From: Sphingomonadaceae bacterium | Lineage (GTDB): Bacteria; Pseudomonadota; Alphaproteobacteria; Sphingomonadales; Sphingomonadaceae | Assembly (NCBI GenBank): GCA_025356175.1 | Contig: JANXUP010000163.1 | Span: 1-34,041 of the forward strand | Direction: 5' to 3' | Length of the DNA: 34,041 bases | Shown: piece after piece, positions 1-8,075 of the stretch | How positions within the stretch are numbered: the stretch's first letter is position 1 | How the letters are laid out: the number at the start of each line of letters is the position of its first letter | Translations under genes and position numbers: made by a program | Notes under the pieces: model-generated | The model's input: the letters and a program-made list of their open reading frames with translations, nothing else | What the model was told of the DNA's origin: nothing | Database searches by the model: none

Positions 1-360
1 GGCCCGCGGTAGCCATCGTGCCAGGGCGCGCGCGATCAGTGTTGCCAGCAGGATTGCGGCGCTATCGGCGATCCAGTCGCGCACGTCGCTATCGCGGTGC
101 AGCGCCGGGAGCATCTGGAGCACCTCGATCAGCGCGCCGAACGCGGCAAGCTGCAAGCCGATCCGCCAGGCCGGAATGTGCCGCCAGCCCAGGTTCGCCA
201 CCCCGGCGAGCGCGGCAAAGGCCAGCATGTGCGCGAACTTGTCGCCGAACTGGTCGATTGGCAGGCTCGGCGGCTTGGGCAGCAACGCCATGGTCAGCGC
301 GAAGGCGAACAGCAGCCAGAACAGCGGGCGCAGCAGCCGGGGGGAAAAGAGGGTGTCCAT
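1..360 (-). CDS. VanZ-like family membrane protein (C-terminus cut by window edge)
   Basis: Translating the minus strand from the ATG at 360 gives 120 codons with no stop before the window edge, so the gene is partial. The product starts MDTLFSPRLLRPLFWLLFAF and has about three hydrophobic segments (roughly residues 9-27, 45-60 and 98-115). The spacing DKFAHMLAF, then GALIEVLQM, then DWIADSAA matches the VanZ-like pattern (DK..H..AF, IE..Q, DW.A). The family is named after a teicoplanin-resistance accessory protein, but most chromosomal members have no known function. It is divergent from the oxidoreductase at 461, with about 100 bases between the two starts that must hold both promoters. I am fairly sure of the family and have no evidence for a specific role. 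Confidence 0.7.
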   Translation of the reverse strand, partial: MDTLFSPRLLRPLFWLLFAFALTMALLPKPPSLPIDQFGDKFAHMLAFAALAGVANLGWRHIPAWRIGLQLAAFGALIEVLQMLPALHRDSDVRDWIADSAAILLATLIARALARWLPRA

Positions 361-460
361 CGCCTGCCGCGATAGAGCCGCTGGCCCACAAGGCCAATGA
401 ATTATCGGTCAGCAAAATATGCATCTGGCGAGTCGCGGCAAAGCGGTTACAAGGCGCGCG

Positions 461-1357
461 ATGACTACACCACTCAATGTGTCGTTCTTGGGGCTTGGGG
501 TAATGGGCGGCGCGATCACGCGGCACATCGGGGCAGCGGGACACACGCTCACCATCTTCAACCGCACCCCGGCCCGCGCCGATGCGTGGCGCACAGCAAA
601 CCCGGGGATCGAGGTGCGCACCGCGACGAGCCCGGCCGATGCCGCCAAGGGCGCCGACGTGGTGCTGACCTGCGTTGGCAACGACGATGACCTCGCCGAT
701 GTCGTGCTCGGCCCGACCGGGGTCTTCTCGGCCATCCGCCAAGGCGCGACCTTTATCGATCACACTACCGTATCGGCGCGGATCGCGCGGCAGATCGCAG
801 TCGAGGCGCGCGACCTCCACGTTCACTGCGTCGATGCTCCGGTCACCGGCGGTCAGGCCGGAGCCGAGAACGGCCAGCTCACCGTAATGTGCGGCGGCCG
901 CGCCGATGCGATCGAAGCCGCCAGTCCGGTGATGGAAGCCTATACCAAACGGATCGTCCATGTCGGCAAGGCGGGCGCGGGGCAGACCACCAAGATGGTC
1001 AACCAGATCGCCTTTTCGGGTATCCTTGCGACGCTGTCCGAAGCGCTACGCTTTGCCGAGGCGGCGCATTTGGATCTCGACAAGGTTTATCAGGCGATCT
1101 CGGGCGGGGCTTCGCAATCGTGGCAGATGGACAATCGCTGGCAGACAATGTGCGAAGACAGCTTCGACTTCGGCTTCGCGATCGACTGGATGAGGAAAGA
1201 CATGGGGCTGGCAATGGAAGAAGGACGTTCGTTGGGGGTTTCGCTGCCGGTGGCGGCGCTGATCGACCAATTCTATGCCGAAGTGCAGGCGATGGGGGGC
1301 GGGCGGCAGGACACCTCGGCGCTGGTCCGGCGCTTGCCGCGGCGGGGGCACAAGTGA
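461..1357 (+). CDS. NAD(P)-dependent oxidoreductase, 3-hydroxyisobutyrate dehydrogenase family
   Basis: A 298-residue beta-hydroxyacid dehydrogenase. The N-terminal Rossmann fold shows GLGVMGG (about residues 11-17) followed by the NRT cofactor-binding stretch. The substrate-binding motif is DAPVTGGQAGAENG (about 126-139). The catalytic-lysine region GKAGAGQTTKMVNQ (about 170-183) carries the conserved Lys and Asn. The family oxidises or reduces small beta-hydroxy acids such as 3-hydroxyisobutyrate, tartronate semialdehyde or glyoxylate/succinic semialdehyde; the substrate here cannot be read from sequence. I chose the ATG at 461 over an in-frame ATG at 419 because the fold begins immediately after it (MTTPLNVSFLG). 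The TGA stop shares one base with the ATG of the amidohydrolase (TGATG), so the two are probably co-translated. Confidence 0.85.
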   Translation: MTTPLNVSFLGLGVMGGAITRHIGAAGHTLTIFNRTPARADAWRTANPGIEVRTATSPADAAKGADVVLTCVGNDDDLADVVLGPTGVFSAIRQGATFIDHTTVSARIARQIAVEARDLHVHCVDAPVTGGQAGAENGQLTVMCGGRADAIEAASPVMEAYTKRIVHVGKAGAGQTTKMVNQIAFSGILATLSEALRFAEAAHLDLDKVYQAISGGASQSWQMDNRWQTMCEDSFDFGFAIDWMRKDMGLAMEEGRSLGVSLPVAALIDQFYAEVQAMGGGRQDTSALVRRLPRRGHK

Positions 1358-3027
1358 TGCGCGCATATTTCCTGATCGGCGTCGCGCTGGCCGCGCTGTC
1401 TGCTCCGTCCACGGCCGATACGCTGGTCGATCATATCGACGGGGTCACGCTCGACGCCAGCAATGCCGTCGATCATTTCGACGGTTTGGTAATCGGCGAC
1501 GATGGCCGGGTGGTGAGGGTTCTACACCGCGGCGACAAGCGTCCGGCAGTCAAATTCCTGATCGACGGCAATGGCACTTATGTGATGCCCGGGCTGATCG
1601 ACAGCCACGCCCACGTGATGGAAGTGGGCTTCGGGGCGATGACGCTCGACCTGACCGGCACGCGCTCGCTGGCCGAGGCACTGGCCAAGATCGGCGCTTA
1701 CGCCAAGGCCCATGCCGACCGGCCGTGGATTCTCGGGCGTGGCTGGAACCAGGAACTGTGGCCCGAAAAGCGCTTTCCGACCGCCGCCGAACTTGACGCT
1801 GTCGTTCCGAACCAGCCAATCTGGCTCGACCGGGTTGACGGCCATGCCGGCTGGGCCAACAGCCGCGCGCTGGCAATCGCCGGGGTAACCGCAGCGACCA
1901 AAGATCCAGCGGGCGGCAAGATCGAACGCACCCTGCCCGGCGGCAAGCCCGCCGGTGTGCTGGTCGACAACGCCAAGGAACTGGTCGCCAAGGTGGTTCC
2001 GCCGCCTCGTCCCGAAGACCGCGATTATGCCTTCGCCCTGGCGCAAGACATCTTCTTCAGCCGCGGCGTGACCGCATCGACCGACATGGGCACTTCGATC
2101 GAGGACTGGCAGACTTTCCGCCGCGCCGGGGATACCGGCCGCCTGCGGATGCGGGTCATCGTCTATGCTTCGGGCGTCGACAACATGGTGCTGATTGGCG
2201 GGACCGGGCCAACCCCGTGGCTCTATGATGACCGGCTGCGGATGAACGGGGTCAAGCTCTATGCCGACGGCGCACTGGGCTCGCGCGGGGCGAGCCTCAA
2301 GCTGCCCTACAGCGATGCACCGGGTGCCAAGGGCCTGAGGATCACTGGCGATACCGCGCTCAAGAACATGATGAGCCGCGCCGCGCTCGATCATTTCCAG
2401 GTCGCAGTCCACGCGATCGGTGACGAGGCCAATGCGGCCGTGCTCGGCGCGATTGAAGACCTTGCCCCGACTTACGGCGGTGACCGGCGCTGGCGGATCG
2501 AGCATGCGCAGATTGTCAATCCGGCCGACATTCCGCGCTTCGGCAGGAACGGGATCATCGCCTCAATGCAGCCGGTGCACCAGACTTCGGACCGGCTGAT
2601 GGCCGAAAAGCGCCTTGGACCAGACCGGCTCAAGGGCGCCTACGCGTGGAAATCGATCCAGGCGACCGGGGCCAGATTGGCCTTCGGATCGGATGCCCCG
2701 GTCGAGCTGTCTGATCCCTTCGCGGGGATGGCCGCAGCGATCAGCCGCCAGGGTCCGGATGGTGAACCGCAGGGCGGCTGGCAATCCCAGGAGCGCGTGA
2801 CCCGAGAAGAAGCGTTTGCCGCCTATACGGTGGGCGGCGCCTATGCGGCCTTTGCCGAGGGGCGGTTCGGGCGGCTGGTCCCGGGCGAGCGCGCGGACTT
2901 CATCATGGTTGATCGCGATCCGTTGCTGTCCAGCCCTGCCGATCTGGCGCTGACCAAGGTCAGCAAGGTCTATGTCGGCGGAGTGCAGGTGTGGGACGCA
3001 GCGAGCGCTAAGAAGCCGGGTAGCTAA
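1357..3027 (+). CDS. Exported amidohydrolase, YtcJ-like family
   Basis: A 556-residue metal-dependent amidohydrolase of the YtcJ/amidohydrolase-3 type. The first ~20 residues (MRAYFLIGVALAALSAPSTA) look like a Sec signal peptide, so a periplasmic site is likely. Metal-ligand motifs include GLIDSHAHVME near residue 80, VDGHAGWANS near 160, the VHAIGDEAN histidine region and the late FGSDAPVE aspartate. Known relatives hydrolyse C-N bonds in N-acyl or cyclic amide substrates; the substrate here is unknown. The start is the ATG at 1357, which overlaps the upstream stop by one base. An in-frame open stretch runs further upstream but is antisense-like sequence within the dehydrogenase frame and lacks family similarity. 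The gene ends convergently with tatC, with a palindromic repeat between them. Confidence 0.85.
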   Translation: MRAYFLIGVALAALSAPSTADTLVDHIDGVTLDASNAVDHFDGLVIGDDGRVVRVLHRGDKRPAVKFLIDGNGTYVMPGLIDSHAHVMEVGFGAMTLDLTGTRSLAEALAKIGAYAKAHADRPWILGRGWNQELWPEKRFPTAAELDAVVPNQPIWLDRVDGHAGWANSRALAIAGVTAATKDPAGGKIERTLPGGKPAGVLVDNAKELVAKVVPPPRPEDRDYAFALAQDIFFSRGVTASTDMGTSIEDWQTFRRAGDTGRLRMRVIVYASGVDNMVLIGGTGPTPWLYDDRLRMNGVKLYADGALGSRGASLKLPYSDAPGAKGLRITGDTALKNMMSRAALDHFQVAVHAIGDEANAAVLGAIEDLAPTYGGDRRWRIEHAQIVNPADIPRFGRNGIIASMQPVHQTSDRLMAEKRLGPDRLKGAYAWKSIQATGARLAFGSDAPVELSDPFAGMAAAISRQGPDGEPQGGWQSQERVTREEAFAAYTVGGAYAAFAEGRFGRLVPGERADFIMVDRDPLLSSPADLALTKVSKVYVGGVQVWDAASAKKPGS

Positions 3028-3042
3028 GGGATCGCTCAACCC

Positions 3043-3137
3043 CCGTTCGTGGTGAGGAGGGACGAAGTCCCGTCTCGAACCACTATGCGTAACGCCCGGT
3101 CCTTCGAGACGGCCTGAGGCCTCCTCAGGACGAACGG
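3043..3137. repeat. REP-like inverted repeat between amidohydrolase and tatC
   Basis: Two ~40-base arms (3043-3083 and 3098-3137) are imperfect inverted copies sharing CCGTTCGT, TGAGGAGG and CGTCTCGAA. Each arm contains its own small palindrome (GGGAC-GAA-GTCCC at 3059-3071; GGCCT-G-AGGCC at 3111-3121). The element fills the space between two convergent genes, so it may also end transcription from both sides. The same arm sequences recur at 27999-28122. This resembles dispersed intergenic REP elements of sphingomonads. Confidence 0.75.
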
Positions 3138-3153
3138 AGGAAGGTGTGGTCCC

Positions 3154-3948
3154 TTAAGGCAGAACCCCAGATCCTTGCGAGACGGCCTCCTTGGCCTCCT
3201 TGCGCTCGCCCAGCCACATGATCAGCAGCGATCCTTCGAACAACAGCAGCAGCGGGATCAGCAGCAGGATCTGGCTCATCACGTCGGGCGGAGTGATTAC
3301 GGCAGCGAAACCGGTCAGGATCACGATCACATAGCGCCTGAGACTGACCAGTTTCTTGCGGCTGACAATCCCTGCGCGGTTGAGCAGAAGCAACAGCACG
3401 GGCAGCAGAAAGCTGATCCCGAAGGCCAGAATGAACTGCATGACAAGACCGAGGTAGTCGCCCGCTGCGGGCAACGCCTCGATATCGAGGCCGCCCTTCT
3501 GCCCCTGAAAGCTGAGCAGGTATTTGAAGGCTTCGGGCATGACCAGGTAATAGGCCATCGCTGCGCCGGCGAAGAACAACACTGGGGTGAGGAACAGGAA
3601 AGGCAGGAATGCCTTCTTTTCCTTCGCATAGAGCCCCGGCGCGATGAAGGCCCAGAGCTGGTTGGCAATCACCGGAAAGCTGAGGAAGAACGCCGCGAAC
3701 AGCGCCACCTTGATCTCGACGAAGAAGGCTTCGTAAAGCTTGGTGTAGACGAGCTTGCCCTGCCCCGCCGGAAACGCCCGGGTAAGTGGACGGATCAGGA
3801 AGCCGAAGATGTCGCTGGCAAAATAGAGGCACACCCCGAACGACACCGCGATCGCCGCAACCGCCCGCAGCAGCCGTGCGCGCAGTTCGATCAGGTGATC
3901 GAGCAACGGGGCCTGCGTTTCATCGATATCGTGAATTTCGAAGGCCAT
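3154..3948 (-). CDS. tatC: Sec-independent protein translocase subunit TatC
   Basis: A 264-residue polytopic inner-membrane protein, the twin-arginine signal receptor of the Tat export system. The diagnostic N-terminal motif LLDHLIELRARLLRAV is at about residues 16-31. Six hydrophobic segments follow, including the conserved stretches FFLSFPVIANQLWAFIAPGL and YYLVMPEAF, with the acidic residue after the fourth segment. The length is usual for the family. The ATG at 3948 follows the tatB stop (TAG, 3951-3949) with no gap. It is the last gene of the argS-to-tatC transcription unit and ends next to a palindromic repeat. The identification is firm. Confidence 0.97.
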   Translation of the reverse strand: MAFEIHDIDETQAPLLDHLIELRARLLRAVAAIAVSFGVCLYFASDIFGFLIRPLTRAFPAGQGKLVYTKLYEAFFVEIKVALFAAFFLSFPVIANQLWAFIAPGLYAKEKKAFLPFLFLTPVLFFAGAAMAYYLVMPEAFKYLLSFQGQKGGLDIEALPAAGDYLGLVMQFILAFGISFLLPVLLLLLNRAGIVSRKKLVSLRRYVIVILTGFAAVITPPDVMSQILLLIPLLLLFEGSLLIMWLGERKEAKEAVSQGSGVLP

Positions 3949-4359
3949 CTATTTGGCTGCCTTGGCGCGAGGCTTGGCCGGTGCCTTTTTCACAAGCGCC
4001 GTTTTCGTGGGCAACTTTTTCGCGAGTTTCTTCGGCGGCGAAGCCGGTTCAGATGCTGGCGGCAGCGGTTCCATCAAGGTGCCGGGATCGACCCCGACGA
4101 GCGGTTCGGTTGCCGCAGCTTCAGGCGGATGCGCCGCCATAATTGCCGCGTTCTGATCGCGCCACTGCGTTTCCATTTCCTCGATTTCGGCTTCGCGGAT
4201 CATGGTTTCGATGCCGCTGCGGAAATGGCCGGAGACCCGGCGGATCTTGCCCATCCACTGCCCGGCGGTGCGCAGCGCGCGCGGCAAATCCTTGGGGCCA
4301 ATCACAATTATTGCGATGAATGCCGTAAGCAGCATTTCATCCCAGCCGATGTCAAACAT
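3949..4359 (-). CDS. tatB: Sec-independent protein translocase subunit TatB
   Basis: A 136-residue Tat component that forms the substrate receptor complex with TatC. The N-terminus MFDIGWDEMLLTAFIAIIVI is a short membrane helix followed by the GPKDLPRALR hinge, which is TatB-specific, and then by an amphipathic helix. The C-terminal half is a charged, Pro/Ala/Lys-rich tail (many AK, PAK and KK pairs at about 100-136), typical of alphaproteobacterial TatB. It lies between tatA and tatC in the conserved order. The start at 4359 places the membrane helix at residue 1 as in homologues. Confidence 0.95.
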   Translation of the reverse strand: MFDIGWDEMLLTAFIAIIVIGPKDLPRALRTAGQWMGKIRRVSGHFRSGIETMIREAEIEEMETQWRDQNAAIMAAHPPEAAATEPLVGVDPGTLMEPLPPASEPASPPKKLAKKLPTKTALVKKAPAKPRAKAAK

Positions 4360-4389
4360 CGCTAGTTTCCCCGGCCGGTGAGCAGCAGA

Positions 4390-4632
4390 TTACTGGGGGG
4401 GACGGCTAGTGGGATCGACGACAGATTCGCCGTTGAGCGTACCCTGGTTCGGCGCGGCCGGCGGGATCTGCGGCGGGGCGGCGGGCGGGGTCGCCTCATC
4501 AGCCATGCCCTGCTTGAAGCTTTTTACGCCTTTGCCGAAATCGCCCATGAATTCGGACACTTTGCCGCGCCCGAACAGCACCAGCACGACCAGCGCAAAC
4601 ACCACGATGTGGATGGGCGACAAACCAAACAT
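4390..4632 (-). CDS. tatA: Sec-independent protein translocase subunit TatA
   Basis: An 80-residue Tat pore-forming subunit. It has the usual layout: a short N-out membrane helix ([20 protein letters not shown]), the FGRGK hinge, an amphipathic helix ([16 protein letters not shown]) and a disordered Pro-rich tail. The start is the ATG at 4632, giving [11 protein letters not shown]. An upstream in-frame start would add about ten unrelated residues, and an AGGAG ribosome-binding site (complement of 4640-4644) sits seven bases before 4632. It lies 30 bases upstream of tatB and follows scpB, as in other alphaproteobacteria. Confidence 0.95.
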   Translation of the reverse strand: MFGLSPIHIVVFALVVLVLFGRGKVSEFMGDFGKGVKSFKQGMADEATPPAAPPQIPPAAPNQGTLNGESVVDPTSRPPQ

Positions 4633-4694
4633 CAGACTACTCCTGCACAGGCGGGCAGGCACTCGGCCGCCGCATTCCCTCGTTCGCCACCCAC

Positions 4695-5309
4695 TTAGGC
4701 GCTTTCGTCTTCGCTTTCCAGTGCGCCGGACGGATTTTCGGGCTCATCGGTCTCACCGGGGACATCCATCGCCGCTGCCAGCGCATCCTCGACCGGGTCG
4801 AGCAGCCCGGCTGCCCGCAATTCGTCTATGCCCGGCAGGTCGCGGCGGCTTTCGAGCCCGAAATGCGTGAGGAAATCGGGCGTTGTTGCGTAAATCACCG
4901 GTCGCCCCGGCACTTCGCGCCGCCCGGTGATCCGCACCCAGCCCGCCTCCATAAGCACGTCGAGCGTGCCTTTCGCGGTCTGCACTCCGCGGATCGATTC
5001 GATTTCGGCACGGCTGACCGGCTCGTGATAGGCAACGATCGCCAGTACTTCGGTCGCTGCGCGGCTGAGCCGGCGGACTTCCTCACGCTCGCGTCGCAGC
5101 AGGTGCGCGAGATCGGGCGCGGTCTGGAAATGCCAGCGCCCGCCGCGCTCCACCAACTCGATCCCGCGGCCGTCATAGTGCGCGGCGAGATCAGCGAGTG
5201 CCCCCTTCACCGCGGCCCCGCCGAGATGGACCGAGATCGCCTCGGCGCTCATCGGCGTTTCGGAAGCAAACAGGGTGGCTTCGACCGCGCGGACCAGATC
5301 GTCGGGCAT
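4695..5309 (-). CDS. scpB: SMC-Scp complex subunit ScpB
   Basis: A 204-residue winged-helix protein that works with ScpA and SMC as bacterial condensin in chromosome segregation. It opens with [20 protein letters not shown], the typical helix start of ScpB. It continues through [31 protein letters not shown] and LITEAG-like stretches ([20 protein letters not shown]), ending in an acidic tail. Two starts are possible. The ATG at 5342 overlaps the scpA stop as ATGA but adds MTIRQAQGERE, which is the translation of a dispersed palindromic repeat. The ATG at 5309 starts exactly where family similarity begins, and I prefer it. Confidence 0.92.
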   Translation of the reverse strand: MPDDLVRAVEATLFASETPMSAEAISVHLGGAAVKGALADLAAHYDGRGIELVERGGRWHFQTAPDLAHLLRREREEVRRLSRAATEVLAIVAYHEPVSRAEIESIRGVQTAKGTLDVLMEAGWVRITGRREVPGRPVIYATTPDFLTHFGLESRRDLPGIDELRAAGLLDPVEDALAAAMDVPGETDEPENPSGALESEDESA

Positions 5310-5311
5310 TT

Positions 5312-5338
5312 CCCGCTCACCCTGAGCCTGTCGAATGG
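5312..5338. repeat. Single-arm REP-like element at scpA-scpB junction
   Basis: On the minus strand this reads CCATTCGACAGGCTCAGG followed by GTGAGCGGG. It is one arm of the same repeat family as the full hairpin at 6172-6251 (shared TTCGACAGGCTCAG and TGAGCGG). It directly follows the scpA TGA codon and extends to the preferred scpB start, so it forms the whole junction between the two genes. Confidence 0.7.
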
Positions 5339-6142
5339 TCATGCCTTGATCCCCCGCAGCATCAGCGGCCCGAAGGTTTGCTCTTGCGACAACTCCGCCT
5401 TGCCAAGTCGGGCGAGTTCAAGCGCGGCAACGAAGCTGGAGGCCAAAGCAGAACGTCGCAGCTTGGGCTCGGCATGCGGGGGCAGGAAATCGCGCAGCTC
5501 CATCCAGTCGAGATTGACCCCGAGCATCGCCGACACGCGGTTCAGCGCCGAATCTAGCGTCATCACCATGCGGTCACGGACCATGTGGACCACCGGCTGG
5601 GTCCGCGCCTTGACCTGGCCGTAAGCCTGAACCAGCGCGAACCAATCGCACTGCCATAGGTTCTTGCGGTCGATCCTGAGGCCCTCAGGCGCACCGCGCT
5701 GCCAGGTGTCGCGGCCAAGCCGGTCGCGTCCGAGCAACCGCCCGGACGCATCGCGCATCGCTGCGAGCCGCTGCAGCCTGAGCTGCAGCCGCAGCGCCAG
5801 TTCCTCGGGGCTGGGATCGGCCTGTTCGTCACGAGGCAGCAGCAGCGCGGATTTGAGGTAGGCCAGCCACGCCGCCATCACGAGGTAATCGGCAGCCAGT
5901 TCGAGCCGCAGCGCTTCTGCCTGCTCGATATAGGTCAGATACTGGTCGACCAGCCCGAGAATCGAGATTTTGCGCAAATCGACCTTCTGCCGCCGCGCGA
6001 GATCGAGGAGGAGGTCGAGCGGTCCTTCCCAGCCATCGAGTTCGAGATAGAGCGCGGCGTCTTCCGTGGCAGCGCCGCCGATTTCCCAGTCATCCCCATT
6101 GAAGGTCACCGCCGGGCTGTCGATGAGGCCGTCCTCGCTCAT
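5339..6142 (-). CDS. scpA: SMC-Scp complex kleisin subunit ScpA
   Basis: A 267-residue kleisin that bridges SMC heads in bacterial condensin. The hallmark LDGWEGPLDLLLDLARRQKVDL begins near residue 41. It is followed by ISILGLVDQYLTYI and LAADYLVMAAWLAYLKSALLLP, then a C-terminal winged-helix region (SFVAALELARLGK, then QEQTFGPL). The length is normal. Two in-frame ATGs are close together, 6163 and 6142. I list 6142 (MSEDGLID) because the longer form begins only eight bases from a palindromic repeat and has no visible ribosome-binding site. The choice is uncertain. It lies between nagZ and scpB in a conserved operon. Confidence 0.92.
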   Translation of the reverse strand: MSEDGLIDSPAVTFNGDDWEIGGAATEDAALYLELDGWEGPLDLLLDLARRQKVDLRKISILGLVDQYLTYIEQAEALRLELAADYLVMAAWLAYLKSALLLPRDEQADPSPEELALRLQLRLQRLAAMRDASGRLLGRDRLGRDTWQRGAPEGLRIDRKNLWQCDWFALVQAYGQVKARTQPVVHMVRDRMVMTLDSALNRVSAMLGVNLDWMELRDFLPPHAEPKLRRSALASSFVAALELARLGKAELSQEQTFGPLMLRGIKA

Positions 6143-6171
6143 GGTCACACCGTGCTGCAGCATCGCGCGCG

Positions 6172-6251
6172 GGCTTCGACAGGCTCAGCCTGAGCGGACA
6201 TTGGAAATGCCCCAAACACCAAGACCCGCTCAGGCTGAGCCGGCCGAAGCC
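6172..6251. repeat. Full REP-like hairpin between nagZ and scpA
   Basis: Two 26-base arms (6172-6197 and 6226-6251) are inverted copies with 24 of 26 positions matching. They are built around CTTCGACAGGCTCAG and CTGAGCGG and separated by a 28-base spacer. The element occupies most of the nagZ-scpA gap. In RNA it would form a very stable hairpin inside the operon transcript. Confidence 0.85.
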
Positions 6252-6272
6252 TCCGCGTTGTCTTTGCCCCAA

Positions 6273-7283
6273 TCATGCCGCTGCCAGTTCGAGCAGGGCA
6301 TCGCGCTTGGCGATGAGTTCGGTTTGATCCGCCGGTTCACCGACGCCCATCCCGGCGCGCGCGCGAGTCAACCGCGCCTGCCCGGCCGCGCCCAGTGCAG
6401 GCAGCCGTTCACAAATCCCGGTCATGTCCTCCATGCGCGCCCAGCAGTTGAGCGCAACGTCGCAGCCAGCCGCAACGGCCCGTTCAGCGCGTTCGGGCAC
6501 GGTGCCGGAAAGTGCCTCCATGTCGAGGTCGTCGGTCAGCAACAGCCCGTCAAAGCCGATCATGCCGCGGATCACCTGCTCAACCACAGTCTTCGATTGG
6601 GTCGCGGGATTTTCCGCATCCCACGCGGTGAACAACAAGTGCCCGGTCATGCCGATCGCAGCGTGATTGAGCGCCTTGAACGGGGCGAGATCGCTTTCGA
6701 GCTCAGCCTCGCTCGCGGTCACGGTGGGCATCGCCTTGTGCGTATCGACGCTGGTGCGGCCATGGCCGGGCATGTGCTTGATCGTGCCCTGTACTCCGGC
6801 GCGCGCCAGCCCATCGAGCACCGCACGGCCGAGCGCAGCGACGCGCAGCGGTTCGTGCCCCAGCGCACGGTCACCGATCACATCGTGCGCGCCTGCACGG
6901 CGGACGTCGAGCACCGGCGCGTGCGTGCAGGTGATGCCGACATCGGCAAGGTCCATGCCCAGCGCCTGCGCATTGACCCGCGCCGCCTCGATCGAGCTGG
7001 CCGGGGCAAGGTCATAAAGGCGGTCGAACACCGCACCGGCGGGATAGGCCGGCCAGACCGGCGGCTTCATCCGCTGGACCCGCCCGCCTTCCTGGTCGAT
7101 CGTGATCAGCACCTGGTCGCGGCCGTGGATGTTGCGCAGATCGTCGGTCAGCGCGCGCAATTGCTTGCGGCTTTCAACGTTGCGGCCGAACACGATGTAG
7201 CCGACCGGATCGGCCTCACGGAAAAACGCGCGCTCATCAGCGCTCAACGTAAGTCCGGACAGGCCAAAGATCGCGGGTGTCAT
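6273..7283 (-). CDS. nagZ: Beta-N-acetylhexosaminidase NagZ (glycoside hydrolase family 3)
   Basis: A 336-residue cytosolic enzyme that removes GlcNAc from muropeptides during peptidoglycan recycling. Family motifs in order: IDQEGGRVQRM near residue 65, the NagZ signature KHMPGHGRTSVDTHKAMPTV near 170, MTGHLLF, and LLTDDLDMEALSG, which carries the expected nucleophile Asp. The ATG at 7283 (MTPAIFGLSG) is preferred; a TTG two codons upstream is the only alternative. It is cotranscribed after the SPOR protein, which itself binds denuded glycan, so the neighbours fit envelope turnover. Confidence 0.95.
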   Translation of the reverse strand: MTPAIFGLSGLTLSADERAFFREADPVGYIVFGRNVESRKQLRALTDDLRNIHGRDQVLITIDQEGGRVQRMKPPVWPAYPAGAVFDRLYDLAPASSIEAARVNAQALGMDLADVGITCTHAPVLDVRRAGAHDVIGDRALGHEPLRVAALGRAVLDGLARAGVQGTIKHMPGHGRTSVDTHKAMPTVTASEAELESDLAPFKALNHAAIGMTGHLLFTAWDAENPATQSKTVVEQVIRGMIGFDGLLLTDDLDMEALSGTVPERAERAVAAGCDVALNCWARMEDMTGICERLPALGAAGQARLTRARAGMGVGEPADQTELIAKRDALLELAAA

Positions 7284-7353
7284 AGCCAAGCAAATTCGCA
7301 GTTACGCAGAGCGCTGGCAAGCGCTCGTGCTGCAACTCGTGTGGATTACCGCG

Positions 7354-8073
7354 CTACTTGACCTGGCAGGAGACGCCCGCGCCCTTGAGTTTGCCGCACA
7401 GCGCGCCCGCCGCGGCGGCATCGGGAGCGACTGCCTGGAGCCGGTAGATCGTGCCGTTGTCAGCAGTGCCGGCGATCACCCGGTGCGAGACGCCCGAAAG
7501 CGCACTACTCGCCTGACCGGTGACCTTGGCCCAACCGGCTTCGGCGGCTTCCTTCGAGGAGAAGGCGCCCACCTGAACCCCAACCCCGCCGCCGGCCGGA
7601 GCCACCGCAGCGCCGGATGCGGGTGCAGGTGCAGCAGGCCCGGGGGCGGGCGCGGCGCTGCCGGCGATCTGTGCCTGCTTGGTCTTTCCTTCGGACACCG
7701 CAAAGCTGGTATCGCCGGTGCCGTCGAAGGTCTTGCCGCCGGGATCCTTGGGGGCTTCCTTGTAAGGATGGCTGTCGGCTGGAACCACGCTCCCGTCGGC
7801 AACCAAAGTCGGATCGGGGTTGCGGTGGGTGACCCAGTAAATCCCGCCTACGATCGCGACCAGCGCGACCAGCGCCATTAGCGCGAGCCGCAGGGTGTGG
7901 CTGACATCGCTGCCCTCATACCCTTCTTCATCCTCGTCCGAACTTTCCAGCCAGGGCAAGCGCTCCTCCTCGTCGGCCAGCGGCAGCTGTTCGGTTTCCA
8001 GCGGCTCGTCGTGGGCGTCGTCCCACTCCGCGCCTTCGCCATTGCCGTCCTTGGGCCCGTCGATCCCCGCCAT
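7354..8073 (-). CDS. SPOR domain-containing membrane protein
   Basis: A 239-residue protein with an acidic cytoplasmic N-terminus (rich in Asp and Glu, about residues 1-55), one membrane helix (LRLALMALVALVAIVGGIYW, about 62-81), a Pro/Ala-rich linker and a C-terminal SPOR domain. The SPOR domain begins VGVQVGAFSSKEAAEAGW near residue 165 and ends in GVSCQVK. SPOR domains bind peptidoglycan strands lacking stem peptides, mostly at division sites. It starts two bases after the argS stop and precedes nagZ, the usual alphaproteobacterial order. Its exact role in division or recycling is not shown by sequence. Confidence 0.9.
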   Translation of the reverse strand: MAGIDGPKDGNGEGAEWDDAHDEPLETEQLPLADEEERLPWLESSDEDEEGYEGSDVSHTLRLALMALVALVAIVGGIYWVTHRNPDPTLVADGSVVPADSHPYKEAPKDPGGKTFDGTGDTSFAVSEGKTKQAQIAGSAAPAPGPAAPAPASGAAVAPAGGGVGVQVGAFSSKEAAEAGWAKVTGQASSALSGVSHRVIAGTADNGTIYRLQAVAPDAAAAGALCGKLKGAGVSCQVK

Positions 8074-8075
8074 GA

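Noticed and set aside
89..961. A 290-codon minus-strand open frame spanning the VanZ-like start and the oxidoreductase
   Set aside because: It overlaps the real VanZ-like gene in another frame and is antisense to the oxidoreductase; no recognisable features.
3175..4365. A 396-codon forward open frame across tatB and tatC
   Set aside because: It is antisense to two secure tat genes and is Gln/Arg/Asp-rich, as expected from a shadow frame.
6066..7361. A 431-codon forward open frame across nagZ and the REP element
   Set aside because: It is antisense to nagZ, which has its full catalytic motifs; the product is His/Arg-rich and unlike any family.
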